Assembly (NCBI GenBank): GCA_900542465.1
Contig: UQNS01000002.1
Span: 186,001-250,000 of the forward strand
Length of the DNA stretch: 64,000 nt
Origin: an uncultured Eubacteriales bacterium
GTDB lineage: Bacteria; Bacillota; Clostridia; Lachnospirales; Lachnospiraceae
Direction: 5' to 3'
Every line of letters begins with the position of its first letter. The first letter of the stretch is position 1. The notes beneath the pieces were generated by a model. The model saw only the letters and a program-made list of their open reading frames with translations, had not been told where the DNA came from and did not search any database. Shown one piece after another: positions 26,389-34,693 of the stretch. The translations under genes were made by a program, and so were the position numbers.

Positions 26389-27009
26389 ATGGGATACGGA
26401 AAGATAAGTGAGAAACAACAGCAGATTCTCGATTATATAAAGGAGCAGATATTAAATAAAGGATACCCGCCATCTGTAAGAGATATCTGTAGTGCTGTCG
26501 ATCTCAGATCTACTTCATCCGTACATTCACATCTGGAAAAATTAGAGAAAAACGGGTATATAAGGCGTGACCCTTCAAAATCCCGTACCATTGAGATCAT
26601 TGATGATGATTTTAATGATGTCAGAAGGGAAATGTCATATGTTCCTGAAATAGGTGAAGTTGCAGCCGGGGTGCCACTTCTGGCAGTACAGAATACGAAC
26701 GGCTACTTCCCTATTCCTACAGAATATCTTCCGAATGAGAAGACCTTTATCCTTAAGGTCAAGGGTGATTCTATGATTGATATAGGTATTTTGGAAGGGG
26801 ACAGGCTGATCGTAGAACAGACTAATGTAGCATCTAATGGGGAGATCGTGGTTGCCCTGGTAGATGATTCTGCAACTGTAAAGAGGTTTTTTAAGGAATA
26901 TGGCCACATAAGACTGCAGCCTGAAAACATGTTTATGGATCCTATAATAGTGGACGATTGTACTATTCTTGGTAAAGTTATAGGGCTTTTCAGATTCGGG
27001 ATAAAATAA
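26389..27009 (+). CDS. lexA: SOS repressor LexA
   Basis: Repressor-protease of 206 aa. An N-terminal winged-helix domain (about 1-70) is followed by the S24 peptidase domain with cleavage site Ala93-Gly94, nucleophile Ser128 (GDSM) and Lys165 (TVKRFF). DNA damage and RecA filaments trigger self-cleavage and derepression. GGAGGA at 26378-26383 decides for ATG 26389 over an upstream GTG at 26365. Boxes at 26180-26267 and at recA (40035) define the local regulon. Confidence 0.97.
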   Translation: MGYGKISEKQQQILDYIKEQILNKGYPPSVRDICSAVDLRSTSSVHSHLEKLEKNGYIRRDPSKSRTIEIIDDDFNDVRREMSYVPEIGEVAAGVPLLAVQNTNGYFPIPTEYLPNEKTFILKVKGDSMIDIGILEGDRLIVEQTNVASNGEIVVALVDDSATVKRFFKEYGHIRLQPENMFMDPIIVDDCTILGKVIGLFRFGIK

Positions 27010-27031
27010 AAATAGAAGGACTTCTATAACG

Positions 27032-27667
27032 TGGTGTGCTCCCCGTCAAGTGGACAGTGAAATTTAATAAGTTCTAAGCAGTGCCATCCGGTTCGCCGGA
27101 TGGCATTTCTTATGATACCTCTTTAAGATACTCATGGTACTCCAGCGGACTCATTCTCTTGAGTTTTCGTTGGATCCGTTCTGTGTTGTAGTAATGGATG
27201 TACTCACCGATGGAATTCACCAGTGTCTCCAGATTTGTAAAGCGTTTACCGTAATACATTTCTTTCTTGAGCATTCCCCAGAAGCCCTCCATAGGTCCAT
27301 TATCGATACAAATGCTGTAACTGCATCGGACTACGAAGTTTATACTTTTGTGAGAGTTCCAGATAGCTTCCTTTGCTGGAAAGATAGTCAATCACAGCAG
27401 AGAGTTTGAGTTCTTTTGGGTATGAGTTGTTTCTAGCCTGGTCTAGTAAACCTGATGGTCCATATGAGCGATAGATAGATATCCATTTTTCTATTGTTGT
27501 ATCGTACACATGAGTATTTCTGGCGACTTCTTCAAGGCAAATTTCTCCTCTGATAATTGCTTCTACAATTTTTACTTTATTGACTGGATCAATCTTACTT
27601 TTTCTAGGCATAAAAACACCTCCAAGTAGTATCACTTTTCAGTGTCCTACTTGGAGGTAGCATATCA
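27032..27667 (-). mobile_element. Internally deleted IS3-family (IS150-like) element
   Basis: A 636-bp element with imperfect terminal inverted repeats (TGGTGTGCT... left, TGATATGCT... right when read inward, about 20 matches in 31), each beginning with TG as usual for IS3 elements. It is flanked by a 3-bp duplication ACG (27029-27031 and 27668-27670). It carries the start of orfA and the end of orfB. A hairpin CCATCCGG-TTCG-CCGGATGG lies near the left end at 27083-27104. Full IS150-type elements are about 1.2-1.5 kb, so roughly half is missing, and it can move only with transposase in trans. Confidence 0.88.
27110..27611 (-). pseudogene. IS3-family transposase remnant (orfA 5' part joined to orfB 3' part)
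   Basis: From ATG 27611 (RBS GGAGGTG just upstream) OrfA reads MPRKSKIDPVNKVKIVEAII, a helix-turn-helix protein of about 95 residues, and stops soon after LRSPMQLQH. In a second frame to 27110 comes the C-terminal part of the DDE integrase, with CIDNGPMEGFWGMLK, YYNTERIQ and SPLEYHEYL. Most of the catalytic core between them, including the first two acidic residues, is deleted, with a junction near 27310. No active transposase can be made. Confidence 0.85.
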
Positions 27668-27695
27668 ACGTATAGGAGTCCTTCTATTTTTATTT

Positions 27696-28043
27696 TTAGA
27701 ATTCTACTTCTCTTCCATCTTTCCAGATCCTTTCCAGATCGTAGAAGAACCGGCTTTCCTGTGAAAAGATATGTATAACGATGTCATTGTAATCGAGAAG
27801 TATCCAAGAGGCCTCAGGATATCCTTCGATACCTACAGGCTCTTTCCCGTGAGCTTTCAGTTTTTCCTGAACATTGTCGGCCAGCGTTTGTACCTGCCTT
27901 TTGTTATCACCTGATGCCACGATAAAATAATCGGCACAGGATGAAATTGCATGAATATCAAGGACTCTCACATTATCAGCTTTCTTATCTTTTAAAGAAT
28001 CTACAGCGATCCTGACGAGTTCTTCTGTGTTTTTATATGTCAT
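27696..28043 (-). CDS. rsfS: Ribosome silencing factor RsfS
   Basis: A 115-aa RsfS/YbeB protein that binds uL14 on the 50S subunit and blocks subunit joining when nutrients are short. Motifs are the central DIHAISSCADYFIVASG, and WILLDYNDIVIHIF near the end. It is the last gene of the obg-yhbY-nadD-yqeK-rsfS cluster, two bases after yqeK. The IS lies just downstream and separates it from its likely terminator arm. Confidence 0.96.
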   Translation of the reverse strand: MTYKNTEELVRIAVDSLKDKKADNVRVLDIHAISSCADYFIVASGDNKRQVQTLADNVQEKLKAHGKEPVGIEGYPEASWILLDYNDIVIHIFSQESRFFYDLERIWKDGREVEF

Positions 28044-28045
28044 AT

Positions 28046-28630
28046 TTACTCCAATACATTTTTATAAAATTCGAATGCCTTAAAGGTAGTTTCATCAACG
28101 GGGCGATGTTTGCTTTCAAGCATATTAATAGTGTCTGCAATAATGCTAGCTGTCGTCTTATTCAGATCGACAAAGGCAAGCTTTCTTAACTTATCCAGAT
28201 TGTCTGCATGGTGTCTGTTAGGTTCCAGATAGTCTGATATATATATAATCTTCTCAAGATCATTCATAGCAGGTCTGCCGGTAGTATGCCATTCGATAGC
28301 CCCCGCTATTTCTTCGTCATAAATGTCAAATTTATGATAAGCAAAATATGCTCCTAATTTAGCATGTAAAAGATATGGATTTTTCTTTTCAATATCAGAG
28401 ACCGCAAGACCATATTTCAAGCAAAGCCTTACCTGATCTTCATTTGGGATATACTTGGCATTGTCATGCAGTATTCCGGCAAGGTAGGCCTTCTCAAGAT
28501 CTGCACCATATCTTGCAGCAAGACACATTGCCATATCTGCAACAGCAATGGAATGCATAAATCTTTTCGGGTTCGCTGACAGTGTCTCCCTGACATTTTC
28601 AGTTATATGTCTGATTTTTTCGTAATTCAT
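28046..28630 (-). CDS. yqeK: YqeK-family HD-domain hydrolase
   Basis: An HD-superfamily protein of 194 aa. Family members hydrolyse diadenosine tetraphosphate to ADP. Metal-binding residues are in HSIAVADMA, GILHDNAKY (the HD pair) and EWHTTGRPAM. It lies between nadD and rsfS, as usual in Firmicutes, with 8 and 2 base gaps. Confidence 0.92.
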   Translation of the reverse strand: MNYEKIRHITENVRETLSANPKRFMHSIAVADMAMCLAARYGADLEKAYLAGILHDNAKYIPNEDQVRLCLKYGLAVSDIEKKNPYLLHAKLGAYFAYHKFDIYDEEIAGAIEWHTTGRPAMNDLEKIIYISDYLEPNRHHADNLDKLRKLAFVDLNKTTASIIADTINMLESKHRPVDETTFKAFEFYKNVLE

Positions 28631-28638
28631 AAAAGTCC

Positions 28639-29262
28639 TTACTGGTACAGCCTGTTATTTTTTATATACCTGTAAACTGAATCTGAAACATAAGGTCGTA
28701 TATCACCGTTATGTTTTATTATCTGCCTGATCATACTGGATGAAAATGGCTGATCTTCAATAAGTATGGGCCTTATATCAGCCTGATATATGTTATTTAA
28801 CTTTATGATCTGTTCTTCTATTTCTTTCTGATCATCGGTGTTTCTTTTTGCGTAAAGAACAGTTGCATTTTGAAGAATGGATCTTATGTTTTTCCATGTA
28901 TGAATATACATAAGGGAATCACTGCCTATAATAAAGTAGATCGTATCATAGACAGCCGAAAGATCTTTGATAGTATCAGCTGTATAAGTAATTCCGCCTC
29001 TGTCTATATCCAGGGATGATGAAAAAATATAAGGTTCTTCTATGTCCTTATTAAAATCGCTGATCGCGAGCTCAACCATTTTTAAGCGCGTCTCACCATC
29101 AAGGAGGTCGGAATTATCCTTGTAATAATTATTAGCTGTGGGCATAAGCAAAATCTCAGGAATATGAAACTGTTCATGAGTTTTTACTGCTATTTCCATA
29201 TGACCTTTGTGGATGGGGTTAAAAGATCCCCCCAGAACTCCAATGATTCTATTATCTGTCAT
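28639..29262 (-). CDS. nadD: Nicotinate-nucleotide adenylyltransferase
   Basis: NadD (207 aa) converts nicotinate mononucleotide to deamido-NAD. The nucleotidyltransferase HIGH-type motif is GSFNPIHKGHMEIA, and the ISSSMIRQ-like motif is FSSSMIRQII. It overlaps yhbY by 11 bases. NadE, the next enzyme of the route, is at 41978-43753 in this window, in a different transcript. Confidence 0.97.
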   Translation of the reverse strand: MTDNRIIGVLGGSFNPIHKGHMEIAVKTHEQFHIPEILLMPTANNYYKDNSDLLDGETRLKMVELAISDFNKDIEEPYIFSSSLDIDRGGITYTADTIKDLSAVYDTIYFIIGSDSLMYIHTWKNIRSILQNATVLYAKRNTDDQKEIEEQIIKLNNIYQADIRPILIEDQPFSSSMIRQIIKHNGDIRPYVSDSVYRYIKNNRLYQ

Positions 29263-29554
29263 TACCTGTAAAGTACTTTCTCTTTTTCAGATCTTTATTA
29301 GGTTTATATAAAACTATTTTCTTGCCGATGACCTGAACTATCTGAGAGCCCGTACGTTCAGAGATCACCCTGGCAAGTTCTTTTGGATCATCCACACAGT
29401 TTTTTAAGACCCCTATCTTAATTAATTCTCTTGCTTCGAGAGCTTCACTTACACCTTTGGTAAATTCCGGCGTAATGCTCATTTTTCCGAATTGGAAAAT
29501 AGGTGTCATCCTACTGGCTTCTTTTATTAAAAATGCCCTCTCTTTGCTGGTCAT
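29252..29554 (-). CDS. yhbY: CRM-domain RNA-binding protein YhbY
   Basis: A 100-aa CRM protein associated with 50S precursors. The fold is shown by MTSKERAFLIKEA, FQFGKMSITPEF (GKxG-like RNA-binding loop) and IVQVIGKKIVLYKP. It overlaps obg by 4 bases (ATGA) and nadD by 11, so it is translationally coupled in the operon. Confidence 0.94.
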   Translation of the reverse strand: MTSKERAFLIKEASRMTPIFQFGKMSITPEFTKGVSEALEARELIKIGVLKNCVDDPKELARVISERTGSQIVQVIGKKIVLYKPNKDLKKRKYFTGNDR

Positions 29555-30858
29555 TCATAGTCCTTTCCATCAAGGTATTCAAATTCAAGGTAGTCACCTA
29601 CCTGAACAGTATCGCCCTCTTCCAGGCCGATATCCTTGAGTTCGTTAATAATGTTGTTGTTTTCCATGAATTCTTGGAAGAACAGAAACCCTTTTTCAGA
29701 TTCAAGATTAGTATATCCAAGCATTCTGTCAATACGAGGTCCGGTCACAAGGAACTTGTGTGGATCATCTGGATCCTGTTCTACATAGAACGGTTCATCC
29801 TTAGTATCAAAAAGTTCAGAGTTATCGATCTCTTTTTCGAATACGATCTCTTTAAGAGGAATCGAGTCAAGAAGTTCTTTTACATGCAGCAGTAAAGGTC
29901 TGATGCCTTCTCCGGTTGCGGCAGAAATAGGGAATACTTCTACGTCAGGAAAGGCCGCCTTGATATTAGCAAGTATTTCTTTCTGATCTTCCTCAGACAG
30001 GCAATCCATCTTGTTGGCTGCAATAACACAAGGCTTTTCAGCTATTTTTACATCATAGTTTCGGAGTTCTTTATTTATTTGGCGTATATCTTCTACAGGA
30101 TCGCGGCCCTCCAGTCCGGCAGCATCAACGATATGTATAATAACTCTTGTTCTTTCCACGTGACGAAGAAATTCAAAACCAAGGCCAATACCTTCGGAGG
30201 CACCTTCTATAAGACCGGGTATATCAGCTATTACGAAGCTGCTTCCCTCATCTATGTATGCAACGCCAAGATTAGGATTAAGAGTCGTAAATGGATAGTT
30301 TGCAATTTTCGGACGTGCACGGGTAACGGATGCAAGAAATGTAGACTTGCCAACATTAGGAAAGCCGACAAGTCCTACATCAGCAATAACTTTAAGTTCC
30401 AGACGGATCCACAGTCCGAGGGCCTCCTGTCCGGGCTGAGCATATTGAGGGGCCTGCATTGTTGAAGTTGCATAATTCATATTTCCCTTGCCGCCCCGGC
30501 CGCCGGTAAGCATTACAACTCGTTTGTTGTCACCGGACATATCCTGAATAACTTTACCGGTAGCGTCATCGTATACAATGGTACCTTCCGGAACTTTTAT
30601 TACGAGATCTTCACCGTCTTTTCCGGTACAACGCCTTTTTCCGCCTTCCTGTCCGCTCTCTGCGATGTATTTCTTATTATACCTGAAATCACTAAGCGTA
30701 TTTAATCCCGGATCGACTTCAAAGATCAAGTCACCGCCACGTCCCCCGTTGCCACCATCAGGACCACCGTTAGGGACATAAAGCTCACGGCGGAACGAAA
30801 CATGTCCATCACCGCCTTTTCCTGACTGAATATATATTCTGGTTCTATCTACAAACAT
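29551..30858 (-). CDS. obg: GTPase Obg (CgtA)
   Basis: Large-subunit assembly and stress-linked GTPase, 435 aa. The glycine-rich Obg fold spans about 1-160 (GGRGGKGN, GGPDGGNGGRGGD), the G domain has GFPNVGKST, DIPG and NKMD, and the C-terminal OCT domain covers about 350-420. It directly follows prp with no gap, whereas rpmA (L27) usually lies between prp and obg. Confidence 0.97.
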   Translation of the reverse strand: MFVDRTRIYIQSGKGGDGHVSFRRELYVPNGGPDGGNGGRGGDLIFEVDPGLNTLSDFRYNKKYIAESGQEGGKRRCTGKDGEDLVIKVPEGTIVYDDATGKVIQDMSGDNKRVVMLTGGRGGKGNMNYATSTMQAPQYAQPGQEALGLWIRLELKVIADVGLVGFPNVGKSTFLASVTRARPKIANYPFTTLNPNLGVAYIDEGSSFVIADIPGLIEGASEGIGLGFEFLRHVERTRVIIHIVDAAGLEGRDPVEDIRQINKELRNYDVKIAEKPCVIAANKMDCLSEEDQKEILANIKAAFPDVEVFPISAATGEGIRPLLLHVKELLDSIPLKEIVFEKEIDNSELFDTKDEPFYVEQDPDDPHKFLVTGPRIDRMLGYTNLESEKGFLFFQEFMENNNIINELKDIGLEEGDTVQVGDYLEFEYLDGKDYE

Positions 30859-31188
30859 TTAATTTTCCTTATATTCCACTGTTATATTATCTGGATGTGC
30901 AAATGCAAGATCATCTGCTGAAGAGGCAAAAGACTCCAGAAACAACTGGCTTTCATCAGACAGATCAGGCTCAGTCAATCTGAAGATAACCTTTGGAGCA
31001 GTCTCATCGACAATATTTTCACATGGCTCATTGGTGAATTCCTGGATCGAGCCTATCGTATGTGAACACAGAGCAGAGACTGCAGCACACAGCACATCGC
31101 TTCCTGAAAGTGCAAAATCAGTATGTCCTGATATGTCAAAACCGGACATCTGGTCGTTTTTATTTTTGTAAAATACAATATTGGTCAT
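30859..31188 (-). CDS. prp: Ribosomal-processing cysteine protease Prp
   Basis: Protease of 109 aa that removes the N-terminal extension of ribosomal protein L27 in Firmicutes. The catalytic dyad is His22 in GHTDFALSG and Cys34 in SDVLCAAVSAL. An upstream in-frame ATG at 31242 lies inside the candidate promoter (31214-31242), so ATG 31188 is chosen; 31200 is also possible. It is expected between rplU and rpmA, but neither is here; obg follows at once. Confidence 0.9.
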   Translation of the reverse strand: MTNIVFYKNKNDQMSGFDISGHTDFALSGSDVLCAAVSALCSHTIGSIQEFTNEPCENIVDETAPKVIFRLTEPDLSDESQLFLESFASSADDLAFAHPDNITVEYKEN

Positions 31189-31213
31189 ACTTTCCACCAT
31201 CTTTCTTCCGTAA

Positions 31214-31242
31214 ATAGTATCGTTTTTACTGGTCATTGTCAA
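31214..31242 (-). promoter_or_regulatory. Candidate promoter of prp-obg operon
   Basis: On the minus strand TTGACA (31242-31237), 17 bases, TACTAT (31219-31214). Predicted start is about 31207. Its -35 lies back to back with the -35 of the divergent DAHP synthase promoter at 31243. Confidence 0.7.
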
Positions 31243-31271
31243 TTTACAATTGATAGCCTTTCATTTATAAT
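31243..31271 (+). promoter_or_regulatory. Candidate promoter of DAHP synthase gene
   Basis: TTTACA (31243-31248), 17 bases, TATAAT (31266-31271). The leader to the ATG is about 35 bases, so no trp-type leader or T-box is seen. Confidence 0.7.
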
Positions 31272-31311
31272 AAAAAAATATTTTAAAATAGATAACGAAA
31301 GGAGAAAACGT

Positions 31312-32340
31312 ATGAGTTTCGAATTAATAAGGGAAATCCCTAATCCAGAAGAGATAAAGAAACAGTACCCTTTAGCCAAGAAATATGTAGAAGCCAAAAA
31401 GGTATTTGACAAAAAGGTAGCAGATATTTTTACAGGGGATTCCGATAAATTTCTCGTTATCATTGGTCCATGTTCAGCCGACAATGAGGAAGCTGTGCTT
31501 GATTATGTCACACGTCTTAGAAAATTACAGGATAAGGTCGAGGATAAGCTCCTGATCATCCCGAGAGTGTATACAAATAAGCCAAGGACAAAGGGCGTCG
31601 GTTATAAAGGTATGCTCCATCAGCCTGATCCTGAGAAAAAGCCGGACTTGCTCTCAGGTATTATTGCGATCAGAAAATTACACTTACATGTTATCGAGCA
31701 GACAGGGTTTATGACTGCGGATGAAATGCTATATCCGGAAAATGCGTGGTACCTGGATGATCTGCTGAGCTATGTTGCGGTTGGCGCACGTTCTGCTGAA
31801 AATCAGCAGCACAGGCTTACGGCAAGCGGTTTTGATGTTCCTGTAGGAATGAAAAATCCAACAAGCGGTGATTTCAGTGTTATGCTCAACTCTGCTGTTG
31901 CAGCTCAGTCTCCGCAGACATTCATATACAGAAACTGGGAAGTTAAAACGCCTGGAAATCCTTTGGCCCACACTATACTCAGAGGAGCTGTTAATAAGCA
32001 CGGACAGAACATTCCTAACTATCATTATGAGGATCTTATATTCCTGCATGATATGTATATGAAGACTGACCTCGCCAATCCGGCAGTTATCGTTGATGCA
32101 AATCACTCTAACTCAGCTAAGATGTTCAAGGAACAGATAAGGATCGTGAAGGAAGTTCTTCACAGCCGCCAGCATTCTGAAGATGTAGCCAAACTTGTTA
32201 AAGGTGTGATGATCGAAAGCTATATAGAGGAAGGATGCCAGTCAGTCGGCAATGGTATATACGGAAAATCTATTACAGATCCATGTCTCGGCTGGGATGA
32301 TACAGAGAAGCTGGTACTTAAAATGGCTGATCTTGTATAG
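31312..32340 (+). CDS. 3-deoxy-7-phosphoheptulonate synthase, class I (AroFGH family)
   Basis: First enzyme of the shikimate pathway (342 aa), joining phosphoenolpyruvate and erythrose 4-phosphate. It has IGPCSADN, the PEP-site YTNKPRTKGVGYKG, AVGARSAENQQHR, VGMKNPTSGD and DANHSNSAK, all typical of the E. coli AroG type. It is unlinked to the aroE-aroK/aroQ pair at 12.7-14.7 kb. Which aromatic amino acid inhibits it cannot be read with confidence. A terminator follows. Confidence 0.96.
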   Translation: MSFELIREIPNPEEIKKQYPLAKKYVEAKKVFDKKVADIFTGDSDKFLVIIGPCSADNEEAVLDYVTRLRKLQDKVEDKLLIIPRVYTNKPRTKGVGYKGMLHQPDPEKKPDLLSGIIAIRKLHLHVIEQTGFMTADEMLYPENAWYLDDLLSYVAVGARSAENQQHRLTASGFDVPVGMKNPTSGDFSVMLNSAVAAQSPQTFIYRNWEVKTPGNPLAHTILRGAVNKHGQNIPNYHYEDLIFLHDMYMKTDLANPAVIVDANHSNSAKMFKEQIRIVKEVLHSRQHSEDVAKLVKGVMIESYIEEGCQSVGNGIYGKSITDPCLGWDDTEKLVLKMADLV

Positions 32341-32358
32341 ATCAATTATTAAAATAGA

Positions 32359-32436
32359 AATAAGTGGATATTCTCATTTAATATCAGATCCATTGACAGA
32401 TATCTGAAGTAAAGGGATATATCCACTTATTTTTTT
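32359..32436. terminator. Terminator between DAHP synthase gene and proC
   Basis: AATAAGTGGATAT and ATATCCACTTATT form a 13-bp stem around a long loop, with TTTTT after it on the plus strand. It may also slow minus-strand transcription from proC. Confidence 0.75.
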
Positions 32437-32449
32437 ATCAGTTATAAAT

Positions 32450-33247
32450 TTAATCTTCACCCTCGCATTTATCATAGCAGGCCTTAGTTGCCTTAAATAT
32501 GGCATTTCTAAAACCATTTTCTTCAAGGGCCTCTATTGCCCGGATAGTAGTTCCGCCGGGTGAGCATACATTGTCTTTCAGCACAGAAGGAGCGATCCCG
32601 GTATCAAGAACCATTTTAGCAGAACCAAGTAAGGTCTGAGCGGCGAATTCATAGGCATCTTTTCTTGAAAGTCCGTATTTTACAACTGAATCAGCAAGCG
32701 CTTCTATAAAAACATAGGCGTATGCCGGTGATGATCCGGATACACAAACTACTGCACTCATTAGGTCTTCTTTGACAAATGAGAACCTTCCGAATGATGA
32801 AAAGAAGTTTTCTATAATTTTCAACTCATCATCGGAATATGATGAGTTATCGATACAAAGGCCTGTCATGCCCTCTCCGACCATTGCCGGAGTATTAGGC
32901 ATAGCGCGGATAACTCTGGTCTGAGTCGGAAGCATTTCCTTGAGCTTCTCTATTTTGAAGGTTGGAGCCAGAGAAATAACTATATGCTCAGGAGTCAGGC
33001 TTTTGCTTATCTCGTGAAGGAGAGATTCATAGACCTGAGGTTTAATGGACAAAATAATATATTTTGAAGCTTTTACGCATTCTTCAGATGTATTGAATGA
33101 AAGCACATTCAAAGTGTCAGATATATTTGATCTTTTGTCTTCTTTATGGTCATAAAAGCAAAGGGAGTCATTATCAAAAAAGCTGAGGGCACCTTTCAAC
33201 ATGGCCTGTCCCATATTTCCCATACCAATAAAAGCTATTTTATCCAT
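32450..33247 (-). CDS. proC: Pyrroline-5-carboxylate reductase
   Basis: ProC (265 aa) makes L-proline from pyrroline-5-carboxylate with NAD(P)H. The N-terminal Rossmann motif is FIGMGNMGQAML. The C-terminal dimer domain has VSGSSPAYAYVFIEALAD and SPGGTTIRAIEALEENGFR. It sits 19 bases downstream of an aminotransferase gene and is probably cotranscribed. Confidence 0.97.
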   Translation of the reverse strand: MDKIAFIGMGNMGQAMLKGALSFFDNDSLCFYDHKEDKRSNISDTLNVLSFNTSEECVKASKYIILSIKPQVYESLLHEISKSLTPEHIVISLAPTFKIEKLKEMLPTQTRVIRAMPNTPAMVGEGMTGLCIDNSSYSDDELKIIENFFSSFGRFSFVKEDLMSAVVCVSGSSPAYAYVFIEALADSVVKYGLSRKDAYEFAAQTLLGSAKMVLDTGIAPSVLKDNVCSPGGTTIRAIEALEENGFRNAIFKATKACYDKCEGED

Positions 33248-33266
33248 TCTTTCATGCCTCCGTATA

Positions 33267-34547
33267 TTAATTTAAACCGAGAAGTTTTTCTACACTGGCT
33301 TTCTTAACGGCAAGGCAGAATAATTCTGTAGCTTTAGCTAATTCTTCCAGTGTGGGAAATGTTGGAGCGATTCTTAAATTTGAGTTCTCAGGATCCTTTC
33401 CATAAGGGAAGGTGGCACCAACATTGGTGAGTGTAACACCTGCGTTTTTGCATATTTCGAAGACTTTATCGGCACATCCGGGAATAGTATCAAAGGAGAT
33501 AAAGTATCCTCCGTTAGGTTTAGTCCATCTGCCTATTCCAAGGCCGCCCAGTTCTTTTTCAAGAAGTTCAAGTACAAGCTCAAATTTCGGTCTGATATGG
33601 TCGGCGTGTTTTTTCATATGAGCCTTGATACCATCTATATTTTTAAAGAACCTTGCGTGGCGGAGCTGGTTAATCTTATCATGGCTTATGGTTTGAAATT
33701 TCATATGATCTTTAATGTCAGCAAGGTTGGCAGGAGAAGCTGCAAGACCTGAAATACCGGCACCGGGAAATGAAATTTTGGATGTGGAGCAGAATTCAAA
33801 AACGATATTCGGATTTCCGGCTTTTTCACATTCTTCAAGGATCTCCAGTATCTGGTCTTTTTTATCATAAAGATCATGGACACAATATGCATTGTCATAG
33901 AATATTCTGAAATCTCTGGCAGCAGGCTTTAAGCTTGCCAGCCGTTTTACCGTTTCATCTGAATATGAACAGCCGCTTGGATTAGAATATTTAGGAACGC
34001 ACCATATTCCCTTTACAGACGGATCACTGACGACCAGTTTCTCAACAAGATCCATGTCAGGGCCGGATCCGGTCATTGGAATATTTATCATTTCTATCCC
34101 AAAATGTTCTGTAATCGTGAAATGTCTGTCATATCCGGGAACGGGACAAAGGAATTTGACTTTATCAAGTTTTGACCATGGTGCTTCTCCGAGATATCCA
34201 TGCGTAAAGGCCCTGGATATCTGGTCGAACATTATGCTTAAGCTGGCGCTTCCAAAAACTATGACATTTTCAGGCTTTGTCTTCAGCATGCCGGCAATAA
34301 GTTCTTTAGCATCCTTTATACCTTCAAGGCATCCATAATTAGAGCAATCAGTTCCGTCTGCCGCATGCAGATCACTGTTTTCATCGATTATACTAAGCAT
34401 CGGATATGAGATCTTTAACTGGGCAGGTGATGGCTTGCCACGTGACATATCAAGCTTTAAGTTTTCTGCAGCAAAATCATTGTATTTATTTTCCAAGTCT
34501 GATCTTAATGCAGTAAGTTCGTCTTTGCTCATTTCCGTATAAAGCAT
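33267..34547 (-). CDS. Class I aminotransferase, aspartate aminotransferase Ic-like
   Basis: A 426-aa PLP-dependent aminotransferase of the subgroup first described as the Corynebacterium-type aspartate aminotransferase. Features are LDMSRGKPSPAQL near the N-terminus, IWCVPKYSNPSGCSYSD (PLP-phosphate region), the SSTSK-type active-site segment CSTSKISFPGAG with the Schiff-base Lys, and GRWTKPNGGYFISF. Substrate could be aspartate/oxaloacetate or another dicarboxylate; sequence alone does not settle it. AGGAGG just upstream of ATG 34547 fixes the start. Confidence 0.88.
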   Translation of the reverse strand: MLYTEMSKDELTALRSDLENKYNDFAAENLKLDMSRGKPSPAQLKISYPMLSIIDENSDLHAADGTDCSNYGCLEGIKDAKELIAGMLKTKPENVIVFGSASLSIMFDQISRAFTHGYLGEAPWSKLDKVKFLCPVPGYDRHFTITEHFGIEMINIPMTGSGPDMDLVEKLVVSDPSVKGIWCVPKYSNPSGCSYSDETVKRLASLKPAARDFRIFYDNAYCVHDLYDKKDQILEILEECEKAGNPNIVFEFCSTSKISFPGAGISGLAASPANLADIKDHMKFQTISHDKINQLRHARFFKNIDGIKAHMKKHADHIRPKFELVLELLEKELGGLGIGRWTKPNGGYFISFDTIPGCADKVFEICKNAGVTLTNVGATFPYGKDPENSNLRIAPTFPTLEELAKATELFCLAVKKASVEKLLGLN

Positions 34548-34660
34548 AAATTGCCTCCTTAAATTAAACTCTGCAGTTATTTCAATGATACACTTAGCAT
34601 TCGCTTAATACAATAGATTTTACTATTTAATACAGGTGTCTTTGATAAAATTGCATAAAA

Positions 34661-34693
34661 AAAGAGCTACTGTGATAGTAACTCTTTAAATAT
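34661..34693 (-). terminator. Terminator of rny
   Basis: AAAGAGCTACT and AGTAACTCTTT pair with one mismatch; on the minus strand the hairpin directly follows the rny stop and ends in a T tract. Confidence 0.75.

Larger units (their letters stand above)
27008..27691. terminator. Terminator hairpin split by an insertion sequence
   Basis: The arm AAAAATAGAAGGACTTCTATA (27008-27028) starts in the lexA stop, and its partner TATAGGAGTCCTTCTATTTTT lies at 27671-27691, a 21-bp stem with one G-U pair. Between them is an IS (27032-27667) flanked by ACG on both sides. Before insertion the loop was exactly ACG and the hairpin would have terminated both lexA and the minus-strand rsfS transcript. As written the arms are 640 bases apart, so the function is probably impaired. 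Confidence 0.85.

Noticed and set aside
31189..31242. Upstream 18-residue extension of prp
   Set aside because: It overlaps a good minus-strand promoter, so it cannot be translated from that transcript.
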